64,000 bases of DNA from Dryococelus australis. Lineage: Eukaryota > Arthropoda > Insecta > Phasmatodea > Phasmatidae. Below the pieces are notes generated by a model, which was not told the origin of the DNA, ran no database searches, and saw nothing but the letters and a program-made list of their open reading frames with translations. Position 1 is the stretch's first letter. Each line of letters opens with the position of its first letter. The position numbers and the translations under genes were made by a program. Where the stretch lies: the NCBI GenBank assembly GCA_029891345.1, contig CM056999.1, positions 28,989,418-29,053,417 on the forward strand. The letters run 5' to 3'. Of the stretch, positions 34,393 through 43,476 are shown piece after piece.

Positions 34393-36078
34393 ATGAAAAC
34401 TTATATAATCATTCTTGCCATTACAAATATAACTTTTGTGCTACCCAGAAAAGAGAATCGAACAGAATGTATCAACTTTTTAAATAAATATGGATATCTA
34501 GAGGATGCAAATTCGCTTTCAAAATTGATAATGAAAAGTTCGAAAGTTCTTTAAGAATATTTCAAGAATATTATAACACTTCTTCAACTGATGGTAAACT
34601 CGATGAAGTATCACTTAATTAATCAATGAGCCAAGATGTGTGTTAAGGGTGAAATATTCTCTAGTTATACATCTAACAAATGGGATAAAAAATATTTTAA
34701 AATTGCATTTTGCACTTGCAAATAATTCAATTACAAAGTTAGCAAAAGAGACTTTTAAAATTTGGCAAAAGCATGCAAATTTAACATTCATTTATGATAG
34801 AAATTCTTTTGATATACTTATTGCTTACAAACAATGTCAACATAGATATCAGAGATTTCGTGGATTTTGTGCTTATACATTATTTCTGCATGGTAAAGGC
34901 TGTTCATGATAAATTAAGCACTTTTGAAGTCCTAGTTAATTTTTCCTTTCAGTAATTACATATCCTTTAACAATCATTTTTGAATAAATATTGCCATGTT
35001 AATAATAAACACAGTATGTATATCCCACCGAACTCGGAAGTCAACGTCCAAGGCTGAAATATAATATATTTATGCGCTATTGTTCCAATTGACAGAGTTT
35101 TCAAAAGTACTCACTTTACCATTCCCCCAGAACAGGCATTTTTTTCCAAATCATAAAAATTGTCTTATTGTAATTCATATCAATATTCAGGAATATTGGT
35201 ATAATGATGGGAAAAACACTCCTGAAAATAAAGTTAATTTACTGACTGTTTTGACCTACGAAATCGGCCATGCATTAAGTCTTCAACATACAAATTATAA
35301 AAATGTGATCATGTATCCGATTCTTAACAATGATTTGTTTGATTTACAGCCAGATGACATCAAAAGCATTCAAACCTTTTATGGACCACCCCCACAGAAT
35401 AATTTTAATGACGATGAGCTATTTGATTTATGTAAAAGCAAATACACAAAAACATTGTTCATTATTGATGGCGAATTATATATTTTTTACAATAATAAAG
35501 TTTGGACAAAAAGTTTGAATTATAAGAAAATAATCAATAGGTCAATTTTGATAACAGATTGCTTGAGATTTTTTCCGAGCGATTTCGACTATTTTTTTGA
35601 ATACCAAAGGCCTTCGGGCGAGTTAGTTCTGTATGTTGATGACAAAATTTATATGGTTGTTTACCCTAGTTATAAACTTATTGCTGGTTATCCGAGAGGA
35701 TTTTATTCATTTGGATTAAGTCACCAATATAAAATAAATATTGTTTTTAGTTCATATTCGGGAAAAACTTTTATCTTCTATAAAATATTTTATTATGGTG
35801 AAATAGACAAATGCCGTTTCGAAATAAAAGTGAATGGTCCAATTATCGAGAAATTTCCCCATTTACCAAATATGATAGAGTCGGCTTTTAGATATACAAA
35901 TGGTTTACTGTATTTCTTTAGCAACGAAACTATTATGGAATATAATAAATTTACAAAGAAATTGACTAGAGTTGGCAAAAATAGCATTCCCATGTTTGGT
36001 ATAAAGTGTGAATATTATAACGAAATCGTAAATAAAAATAAAGATAATGTTAATGACTTAGAAAATTTAACTCCTTAA
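34393..36078 (+). pseudogene. Matrix metalloproteinase with hemopexin repeats (split by a MITE)
   Basis: Intronless. ATG at 34393 starts a signal peptide (YIIILAITNITFVL), then a propeptide (NFLNKYGYLED) with a frameshift near 34550. The cysteine-switch PRC is at 34631-34639, but the residue after it is Val rather than Gly. The catalytic domain begins at 34640 (FKIWQKHANLTF, IYDRNSFDILIAY). It is interrupted at about 34895-35139 by a MITE and resumes with FFPNHKNCLIVIHI. The zinc site is YEIGHALSLQH, so the first of the three zinc ligands (His) is Tyr. VIMYP keeps the Met-turn. From residue 110 of the resumed frame, four hemopexin-like blades follow, with the first Cys in DLCKSKYTKTLFIIDGELYI and the last in GIKCEYY. 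The frame is open from 35080 to 36078. Secreted proteases of this kind cut extracellular matrix and are known in some insect viruses as well as animals. No introns and very AT-rich codon use favour a viral origin. Confidence 0.85.
34896..35138. mobile_element. MITE copy 3, inserted in the metalloproteinase
   Basis: AGGCTGTTCATGATAAATTA at the left and AGTACTCACTTTACC ... GAACAGGC at the right match the ends of copies 1 and 2, with more substitutions. The internal sequence TTTTTCCTTTCAGTAATTAC corresponds to the other copies. The metalloproteinase reading continues sensibly on either side (LHG before, FFPNHK after), so this is an insertion in a pre-existing gene. The TA duplication is eroded on the right. 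Confidence 0.8.
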
Positions 36079-36121
36079 GAGCTATATAATTACAAAAAAA
36101 TATATAAACTTTCATGAAGAT

Positions 36122-36245
36122 AAAGGGAACCCGAAAACAGGGCTTCCTTTACTCGGACCAGGTTGTATAAATATACAACCTGAAATATTAAATAGAATTA
36201 CATGAATAACTCCAAGGGGGTAAAAATTTGCCCCCGTAAGGGGGC
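36122..36245. promoter_or_regulatory. Cluster of hairpins downstream of the metalloproteinase
   Basis: Three structures lie within 125 bp: AAAGGGAACCC with GGGCTTCCTTT (36122-36150), the palindrome GGTTGTATAAATATACAACC (36161-36180), and GGGGG / CCCCC / GTAA / GGGGG (36216-36245), where two alternative GC stems share the central C run. They could be 3' transcript-end structures of the viral gene or the end of the element. The role is inferred. Confidence 0.5.
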
Positions 36246-36250
36246 TTAGT

Positions 36251-37735
36251 ATGCTATGCTGAAGGGTGGAAAACAGATGTACAGTTAGTGAAGTTTTTTG
36301 GGGGAATGAATTAAGTTAAAATGATGCAGTTTTCGGTAGTGTGTTTTAGAATGTTGAAAAATGGTCTGTTGTATATGATATGTACAAAAATCTTTTTATT
36401 CCTTTAAGAAAAATTCAGGAATTGAAACATTTTTTTAAAAGTTCTTTTTACAGTGTAGTACAGTAATATAGCATAAATATAACATAAAGCCATACATTAG
36501 ACTTGTATCTCAACATGACCTATAGTATGTTGCAACATGAACATTGCTGTAGTAATAATTATCCTGTAAAACACTTTTAAAAACACAATAATTTATACAT
36601 TTCCCTCTATGACACCTGGACATCTATTTGTGGAGATGTGTCGTTTTATCCCTAGTACCTTGAATGTTTGCGCGAGCAGTCAGGAGAGTGATGAAGAGGT
36701 GGCAGGCCATGTTTCCAAGAACTTCAAAAGTTTATCTGCTTACCTGAGACGGAAACAGATCACAGCTTCCGAAACGTCGCTGAGTTAGGTCTGTGAAATC
36801 TTGGGTATATAACTGTGTTGCTATTCTTGTGCCGCCCACTGTTATCCAGTTCTGTCCATTATTTTCTCCTTGTTTTGCAGTTTTTTTTTTCATTTGGCTT
36901 TTCCTATTTGTTTTTGTATTGGTGTTTGACATAATTCCTTACGGAAATAATTTTTATTATCCAGATGTATTCTTTGACCACCCACTCTATGTGATCTTTC
37001 GCTCATTTTCTACTGCGCGTTTTCACTGACGAGCTAATTTAGCAATGGCGAATGTCCAAAATGTTTCACCAAACTATTATCACCCATTGCAAGAATCATT
37101 CAAAGCTATGAATAAATGAGTTGATAAAAATACGCTTGGTGATTCAGTAACTGGAATACTTATGTGCTGGAACGTCTGCTCGTATTATGTTTAATAACTT
37201 TTAGGTTAACCGCAGAAAGTGCAGAGGACATTTTTTACACAAACATTTTCATCTGAATAGACGCAATGTATGTAATATATTTCACCGCAATTAGAAATTA
37301 AGCCTTAGGGTTACCATGAAATATAGTATTTATAATAAATCTCCTTTTGAGATGTTGGCACAAAAAGCTCTCTTTAACATTACTAGTGTATATGCTGTTT
37401 GTTGTGCTAAGTAAGGTTCCTTATATATATATATATACACAGTTTATCAGTTTACTGCAAAAAAATATTTACAAAAAAAAAGAGAAATTATTTAAGTGTC
37501 TACTACAACATGTATTAAGAAGTTACATAACTTGGCCAGTATTGTTACCGCTACGCTGAATTGGAACTACGCAGTAAATGCTTTTTTTTATTATATTTAA
37601 ATAATTATGTAATGTTTGGCCCATTCTTAGGGATTCTTACATTTACAATGGAACCAGACTGACCAAGAAAAGTTGATTGAAAAAGAGTAACACCCATTTA
37701 TTTTTCCCACTTTAGACATGTCCGATTGAAAAAGC
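36251..37735. other. No gene recognised
   Basis: AT-rich sequence with a short TA repeat near 37422-37440. Open frames on both strands lack domains. Confidence 0.45.
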
Positions 37736-37739
37736 ACAA

Positions 37740-37985
37740 GTTCCACGGTTACGATGAGGGAAGACTGGCGCTAACCGGAGCTGGTTGTAGCAGATGTACT
37801 GATCTACCCTGACACTACAGCCTGGAGGTCAAGCGACGGAATATAATGGTTAGAAAAAGAAAAGCACTTCTAGAAATCCCCCGGCCAGCGGAAACAGCTA
37901 CTAAGGTTTCCACACGAGAAAATTCAGGAGGACTTCTCCGGGAATCTAACCCGGATTACATTGGTACTAGGCGAACTGTTAATAG
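37740..37985 (-). repeat. tRNA-derived SINE, minus strand
   Basis: Read on the minus strand it has a B-box-like GGGTTAGATTCCCGG, then GAATTTTCTCGTGTGG, CTGTTTCCGCTGG, and TCTAACCATTATATTCCGTC further on. This is the general SINE layout, related to but distinct from the element at 3140. Confidence 0.55.
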
Positions 37986-38258
37986 CCGCGAATATGCCAG
38001 CAAATAACATCTGTAATGAAACCGCAGATGTTTGGAGACTACCTTGACACTAATTGCTTTAGCGATTATCATTATTATTGTTTACGTAACAGCCGTGAGA
38101 CCATTTTGGTAAGAAAAGTGGTTGTTTGGAACACAACCCCAATAGTACAGAGCTAAATAGCAGTTTTTCACACCTAGGCCTGTATATGATTTGTAATGTC
38201 TGGGCATTAGTGGACATGTACATGACTGTAAATGTGCAGGAGATAATAAATCACACTG

Positions 38259-38284
38259 TTTTTTTTTTTTTTTTTTTTTTTTTT
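38259..38284. repeat. Poly-T run, 26 bases
   Basis: Uninterrupted T homopolymer 27 bp left of the mariner-like element. Confidence 0.9.
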
Positions 38285-38311
38285 CAAGTGTTCGATTTCT
38301 GCTATGTTATA

Positions 38312-39045
38312 CAGAATGATTAGAGATTCGTTTTACAACGCACTTAGTTTGGTAGTAATGGCCAGTGGAACAACAATTTGCTAATAAACATGGAGTCGAG
38401 AACAAGTCCTTACGTTGCTACAGGCCGTCAAAGTACGTAGGTAGGCTACCCGCAATAAACGTGATATGCGCTCACCTTGTAATGAATGCCGTACAGCAGT
38501 TGGTCACAAAGTACAAGAAACTGTTCCAAATGGTGGTCACCTTCACGGATGTACAATCGACAACGACTGAGCATGCTGTCTTCAGTTGCCGTATGACGTT
38601 TTGAGGAGCCTGAACGTGAGCGGCAGCGGCATGGATGCGCGGTATGAGGCTCATAAATGAATCCACGGGAGTCTCGTACACTAGCCACTTCATGTAGCCC
38701 CAGAGATGAAAGTCCATCTGGGTGAGATCAGCGGAACGTGGTACTGGCCCGCCCCGTCCAATCCCAAGATGTCCAAACATGTCACTGAGAAACTCGCGCA
38801 CCGCCAGTGTGAAATGGGCTGGTGCGCCATCGTGTTGGAACCACATGTGGCGGCGAATGCCCACAAGTACCTCTGCCAGGAGTTCAAGCTGTGTTTTGTG
38901 GAGGAAGCGAAGGTAAACTGACTTTCACGCCTGCATGGTAGCAACGTCACGATACGTTTCAGACACCGTGTTCTTAGCTGTGTTGTTCCACTGTCCATTT
39001 ACTTCAAGCCAAAGTGTGTATTAACACGAATTTCGAATCATTCTG
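38312..39045 (-). mobile_element. Short mariner-like element with matched ends
   Basis: The left end CAGAATGATTAGAGATTCGT and the right end, read inward as CAGAATGATTCGAAATTCGT, form a terminal inverted repeat. TA flanks both sides (38310-38311 and 39046-39047). At 734 bp it is about half the usual length and carries only the C-terminal half of a transposase on the minus strand. It is an internally deleted, non-autonomous copy. Confidence 0.88.
38472..38998 (-). pseudogene. Mariner/IS630-type transposase, C-terminal half
   Basis: The main open minus-strand frame, 38472-38864, starts RHMWFQHDGAPAHFTLAVRE, the conserved QQDGAPxH block with the second catalytic Asp. GRGGPVPRSADLTQMDFHLW follows, with the third acidic residue as Asp in the LTxMDFHLWG motif. 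Helices after that (FMSLIPRIHAAAAHV, QNVIRQLKTACSVV) match the C-terminus of this group. The N-terminal DNA-binding region and the first catalytic Asp are missing. A short frameshifted piece upstream (38865-38998) adds little. It is non-functional. Confidence 0.85.
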
Positions 39046-39231
39046 TATTTACAACTCTGCATAAAAATTATGTTTAATTCAAATTAATTTAAATGTAGTA
39101 TATCATTATAATTGTCCTTGAGTAAATAAAAGTTAGCCTATACAAAATATATTTATGAGTGTGGTTAACAGTATTATGGAACATTCTTACAAGTAACTGT
39201 TTCCGCAAAAAAAAAAATTTCACACGTTCTT

Positions 39232-39377
39232 CATATATCAGGCCTCTTTCTTGTTGCTGATGTGACTTTTTGTTGGGCTGTTGTTATGTAGATGAGGTCC
39301 TTTATATCCGCCTTGACAAACCTCTTCGAAAACTGGGAGTTTATTAGTTCCTCAAGCAGACATTCCTTGTAGATCCT
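39232..39377 (-). CDS. Possible terminal exon of an unrecognised gene
   Basis: On the minus strand a strong acceptor, a T-rich tract followed by ACCTACAG, ends at about 39378. A 48-codon frame then runs to TGA, with IYKECLLEELINSQF, KRFVKADIKDLIYITT and QQKVTSATRKRPDI. Lysine/arginine-rich C-terminus and balanced codons look coding. I do not recognise the protein or see the preceding exon. Confidence 0.35.
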
Positions 39378-39415
39378 GTAGGTAAAAAAAAAAAAAACAT
39401 AAAATATTCTCTTAT

Positions 39416-39850
39416 GTGTATTGTGTATGTGCAAACATATACAATTACGTATATGATAATGGCCACCAGACATTAGTCGAACGAAGCTGGCGACAAGAAC
39501 ACATCTTTGCGTCATTAAGTGCGCGTGTGTGTATATATTGTGCGCGTGTATTTGTCGAAATCACTCGTAAGAGGAAAACCCACCCAGAAGGCAATTTAGA
39601 AGTTGAAAATTTTTCAAGACGTACAAATATGATCTCATGTGATAAAAAATTTTACATCGTGTTGTTGTACTCATCAGAAATTGGTGAAAACGCGTGGCAG
39701 CATTGCCTTAGCGACTGTAATCTGTTGACCACAGGCTACGATAAAGTAAGTATGGTTGGAATACAATACGGCTTCTGCGATATAGCAACTACTGTATCGT
39801 CGTTGGAACATTTACCTACATTTGTTACGTTTGGTGATGTCGAAACTTAA
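39416..39850 (+). CDS. Open frame with internal splice-donor-like site, function unknown
   Basis: A 144-codon plus-strand frame. Its middle (VEITRKRKTHPEGNLEVENF, SEIGENAWQHCLSDCNLL) has a protein-like composition. At about 39747 ACGATAAA|GTAAGTATGG is an almost perfect splice donor, so a real exon would end there rather than at 39850. No domain is recognised. It overlaps the opposite-strand exon candidate only at its extreme start. It may be a chance frame. Confidence 0.25.
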   Translation: MYCVCANIYNYVYDNGHQTLVERSWRQEHIFASLSARVCIYCARVFVEITRKRKTHPEGNLEVENFSRRTNMISCDKKFYIVLLYSSEIGENAWQHCLSDCNLLTTGYDKVSMVGIQYGFCDIATTVSSLEHLPTFVTFGDVET

Positions 39851-40159
39851 AATGGCTTTAATATTTATTTTTATTTTATCTCTCTTTGAATTATTCGCAT
39901 TTTTAAATTGATTGTAATGAATGTACAATCTAAAACGGAATCAGTTATTTTTTACTGCTTGTCAGTTGAAACAGCTCCATCTGGAATCAATAGAAAAAGG
40001 AAACTATTAATGTCTTCAGTTAAATGAAATCCACTAATACAAACAGTAGAAAATCAGTTAGGTATTTATAGTCCGTTAATAAAAAGCACAAGGATGAAAA
40101 ACCGTGTAGAATCATTTTGTCGCAATAAAAATTATTACATGTACAAAAAAATTTTGGAA

Positions 40160-40260
40160 ATGGTTGGTATTGAACCGCTACCCCAAAACGCAACACATTC
40201 TCTTTATTTTGGCTGACGTTCTAGCAACTCTGCTACATTCTCACTGCGATAAATGGTCTC
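40160..40260 (-). repeat. tRNA-like sequence in left arm
   Basis: On the minus strand a weak A box TGTAGCAGAGTTGCTAGAAC and a B box AGCGGTTCAATACC. Degenerate. Confidence 0.45.
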
Positions 40261-41019
40261 GTATTTGCATAGTAAGACAAACTTACAATGGCGAACGGCT
40301 GTAAGTTTCGTAATGTGAAAGTACTTCAGGTTGTCGAAATATACACATTATGCGTACGTAGGTACATGTCTTCGTAAGGCTGGAAAGTCATTCTAAGTTA
40401 AGTTTAGTTCAGATTGTGTGCTTTAAAAGAGAAATATAGTGATTTTAACGGTGTTGGGGTTTTCTACGTATCTGCCATTTTACAATGCAACGAGATTTTA
40501 CAGAATGAAACTGTTATTTTGAGGAGACAGATTGACTAGTAATAACTGTGCTAATTAGACAGTGGAACGTTAGAAACAATGTGATATTTTATCAACTTTG
40601 TCGTTTCCTTGTTATTTGGTCTGTTAACTTGCAGACCACAAAACGTTTGTTGCTGGAAATCCGCTTTATTGAGTCACTGCACTATCGAGTCAGCAAAATT
40701 ATCACTGAGCTATCTGTCACTAAAAATAACAGTTTAAATCTGTAGTGTCTCCTTGCATCGTAAAATTGCGGATACTAGTGGATATCGATAACCTAGTATA
40801 TTGAAATCACTATATTTATCTTTTAAAGCACAGAATCCGAACTAAACTAAAGAAAGATTGACTCTTGAACTGTGCAAAGACATATACTGCGCAGAAAATC
40901 TATATATTTCGACAGCAAGAAATAATTTCACATCACGAAACTTACAATAATATTTGACATTACATTTTGTGGTTCAGTACCCGTAATACGAGCACACATT
41001 TGGCAGTTGTAAAATAGAG

Positions 41020-41092
41020 CAGTGGCTATGGCTGATCATGAAAGCTTTAGGATACTTTGCTTGATGGACGGAGGTTCGAGCCCAACCACCTC
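41020..41092 (+). repeat. tRNA-like sequence in right arm
   Basis: A B box GGAGGTTCGAGCCCAACC follows GTGGCTATGGCTGATCATGA. It is the partner of the minus-strand copy at 40160-40260. Confidence 0.5.
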
Positions 41093-41330
41093 CAAAAACG
41101 TTTTTGTGTAGACAATATTTGTGTTCTGCGACAAAATAAATCGTACCTAACTTACACCACGTAGGAATGTTCTGTGCTTATTTATTTACCTACTATACGT
41201 AACTGATTTTCTACTGTTTGAATTAGTAGATTTCTTTTAACTGATGAATTACTGATATTTTTCTACAGATTCCGAATGGAGCAGTTTCAACTGAAAATCA
41301 GTAAAAAATTACTGATTCCGATTTAGAGTG

Positions 41331-42012
41331 TATGTTTCGTTGTTTTACATCCGCTCAGGTCAAACTGGTTCAAGTATGCCTATTAAGTAGTTCAAATCGC
41401 ATTCTGTCTGGCATTTTCCTACACGTCAATACGAGGGGTGGGAACTTGTAGAATAGCCATGTTACAGATTTCACTTCTTGAAGTTTTCGTAACTTTCAGG
41501 ACATGTTCTGCATGGTTGTTCTGGTAAATGGGTTATTTCAATTTTTCCACCAAACATACCTGTACTCAAACATACGACACACAATGTATACCTAAGCTGT
41601 AAAGTGTTTGTGGTACTTGAAACGATCAACGAGTATTTTAAAACATCTGTAATGACTGTACTTGATGTCATATAGATCGACGACCTCTTTGTGTATTATT
41701 TGGTTCTATGCTACTTAAAGAAATCCATTGAAGTCAAGTGTATTAGGCTCGACTGTATTTTCGTTGTGTTTCTTTAAACTACCAGCGTATTCATCTCAGC
41801 TAGACAAGCTACATGCTTCGTCACTAGATGTAAGAACTATAAATATACTACACATTTTAGTAAATGTATTTATAACTTTTTTGTCATGTGACGTTGCTTT
41901 ACTTTCTTTATTATTTTTTTAAATTTATCATGCAATACCTCGGATTTTTTTTTTCGAGAGCTGAAATGAATTGTAATTTGTGTTATTTGTGATACAAAAA
42001 TCCCAATTGCTG
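41331..42012. other. No gene recognised
   Basis: Short frames on both strands, none with a recognisable domain. Confidence 0.45.
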
Positions 42013-42840
42013 TTAAAGATGAATTCGGAATATTAAGACTGCTGAGGCTTCTTCTACATGTGAACTGTATCTAGGTAACGCCATAGTATGAACTACAAAT
42101 GTTAATTTGTGTGTATAGTTATGAGAAATATACAAGCACAAAGAGTGTACTGTTATGTTACTCCATAATTCGTCATCCTTTTCGATGACTTCATACGTCA
42201 TTGAATGGGAATTGTAGACCACAGAGTAGAAATACTTTCTGCCTGTTATTTGCAACTGCCCTTGCACTTGATTATAATAATTAGAATCACGCCTCAATAG
42301 TGGTTTACCGTTCACGATTGCGTAGTAACTAATTGGAAATCAGTAAGTAAGTAATAATTATAATAAAAATATAGCACAAAATATTATACGAAATATTACT
42401 TAAATTCTTGTTTCGCTAAGTGATAATTTTACTTAGCAATACAAAAGTGCTATGCATAACACAGATATGGTTGAATATATTTACCTGGCCATTATCGACA
42501 GCTTTTTTCGGACTTCCATACTTATCTGAATAAAGAGGGCACTTTACTTCCATGAGGGCATCTTCGCATAAGCCGCATTCTATTGCCACTAGTCCATGTT
42601 CCTCGTCCATGTTGCGCTTTGCTACAGGTTCGTTAGCATTGCCATACTGTGTGCCTTTTGTAATGAAATTACCATACAATATGGAGTGAACTAGGTTTCT
42701 GCAAGATGTCGCTGCCCTCATTTTACACACCCTGCCAAAATTTGAAGCAGTTAGTAACTTCCTCCTCTCTGTATTCCACAGGTGACAGCTTGATTACACC
42801 ACAGTCATTTTATGTAGCTGATCTATCTCTTCTTCAGTCC
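42013..42840 (-). pseudogene. YqaJ-like nuclease part
   Basis: Two coding segments are separated by a roughly 155-bp intron (about 42487 to 42332). The first has LLTASNFGRVCKMR, SILYGNFITKGTQYGNANEP and LMEVKCPLYSDK. The second has NYYNQVQGQLQITGRK and YEVIEKDDELWSNI. The nuclease fold of lambda exonuclease/YqaJ needs Glu, Asp and Glu-x-Lys. MEVKCP supplies the last, but the region that should hold the Asp is shortened (CGLCEDALMEVK). A TAA lies upstream near 42795. Such domains are fused to Mutator-like transposases in insect elements. Confidence 0.75.
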
Positions 42841-43237
42841 GGACAAGGCCAGCCAGAAAATTATATTTTTTTTTTCCGTCAAGCTCTTATGCTGTTATTG
42901 CACTCTCTGGTTCATCTTGTTCTGTCTGTACCAAACCATAGTGCTCATCTGCAGCGTAGAGTTTTTTTTTCACGCTTCCACTTGTTTTCTTCGTTTTGTG
43001 CAACCTTTGATGTTTCCTCTTTTCTTTGATCGTTTCTGCTGGCCGACGAATTTTTTTGTGTACATTCCTAGAACATAATTAAGAAAAACAGGTATATGTA
43101 TTTTTTTTTATTTGCCTCCATTAAATTTAGTAATTTACTATGACAAATATTTTATAGGCAGGTCACCGCGCCGATTTTTTTTTTTTTTTTGCCGTGTACG
43201 CAAAATAATTAGATATTTGCCACAAATATTTTGTATA

Positions 43238-43469
43238 GGCTGTTCACGGTAAAGTGAGCTTTTTTAAGGCTTTTCTTAATTTTTCCTTTCATTCAATCTC
43301 CATCTCCCTGCTGTTTTTAATATAAACACTGCAATATGACCAATAATTACAGTGCATATGTTTCACCAACCTCAAAATTTAGTGCCTGAGGCTGCAATAA
43401 GATATATTTATTAGTGATTAAAGCCTGCTGGGAGGGCCTTAAAAAGTGCTCACTTTACCGTGAACAGCC
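43238..43469. mobile_element. MITE copy 2 (232 bp)
   Basis: The ends GGCTGTTCACGGTAAAGTGA and TCACTTTACCGTGAACAGCC are perfect inverted repeats over 20 bp. TA flanks at 43236-43237 and 43470-43471. It is the best preserved of the three copies, inserted between the transposase and nuclease parts of the 42.0-44.8 kb gene. Confidence 0.9.
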
Positions 43470-43476
43470 TACAAGA

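Larger units (their letters stand above)
31396..36250. mobile_element. Polinton/adintovirus-like integrated element (relic)
   Basis: Four genes of a compact, intronless, AT-rich element lie together: protein-primed DNA polymerase B (plus), penton-like minor capsid protein (minus), A32/FtsK-like packaging ATPase (plus) and a matrix metalloproteinase (plus). The first three are signature genes of Polintons/Mavericks and adintoviruses. GC content drops sharply at about 31400. A GC-richer insertion with a tRNA-like sequence (33709-34335) splits the ATPase from the metalloproteinase, and a MITE splits the latter. I see no major capsid protein, integrase or protease gene and no long terminal repeats, so this is a partial copy. 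All four genes carry stops or frameshifts. Confidence 0.8.
39924..41330. mobile_element. Foldback element with about 590-bp arms
   Basis: The left end CAATCTAAAACGGAATCAGT and the right end, read inward as CACTCTAAATCGGAATCAGT, are flanked by TA. Homology continues inward through TCAGTTGAAAC, CTCCAT, ATCCACTAAT, CAAACAGTAGAAAATCAGTTA, AAAGCACA and others to about 40500 on the left and 40745 on the right. A tRNA-like sequence sits in each arm, at 40160-40260 (minus) and 41020-41092 (plus), and both point outward. No coding capacity is seen. Confidence 0.8.
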
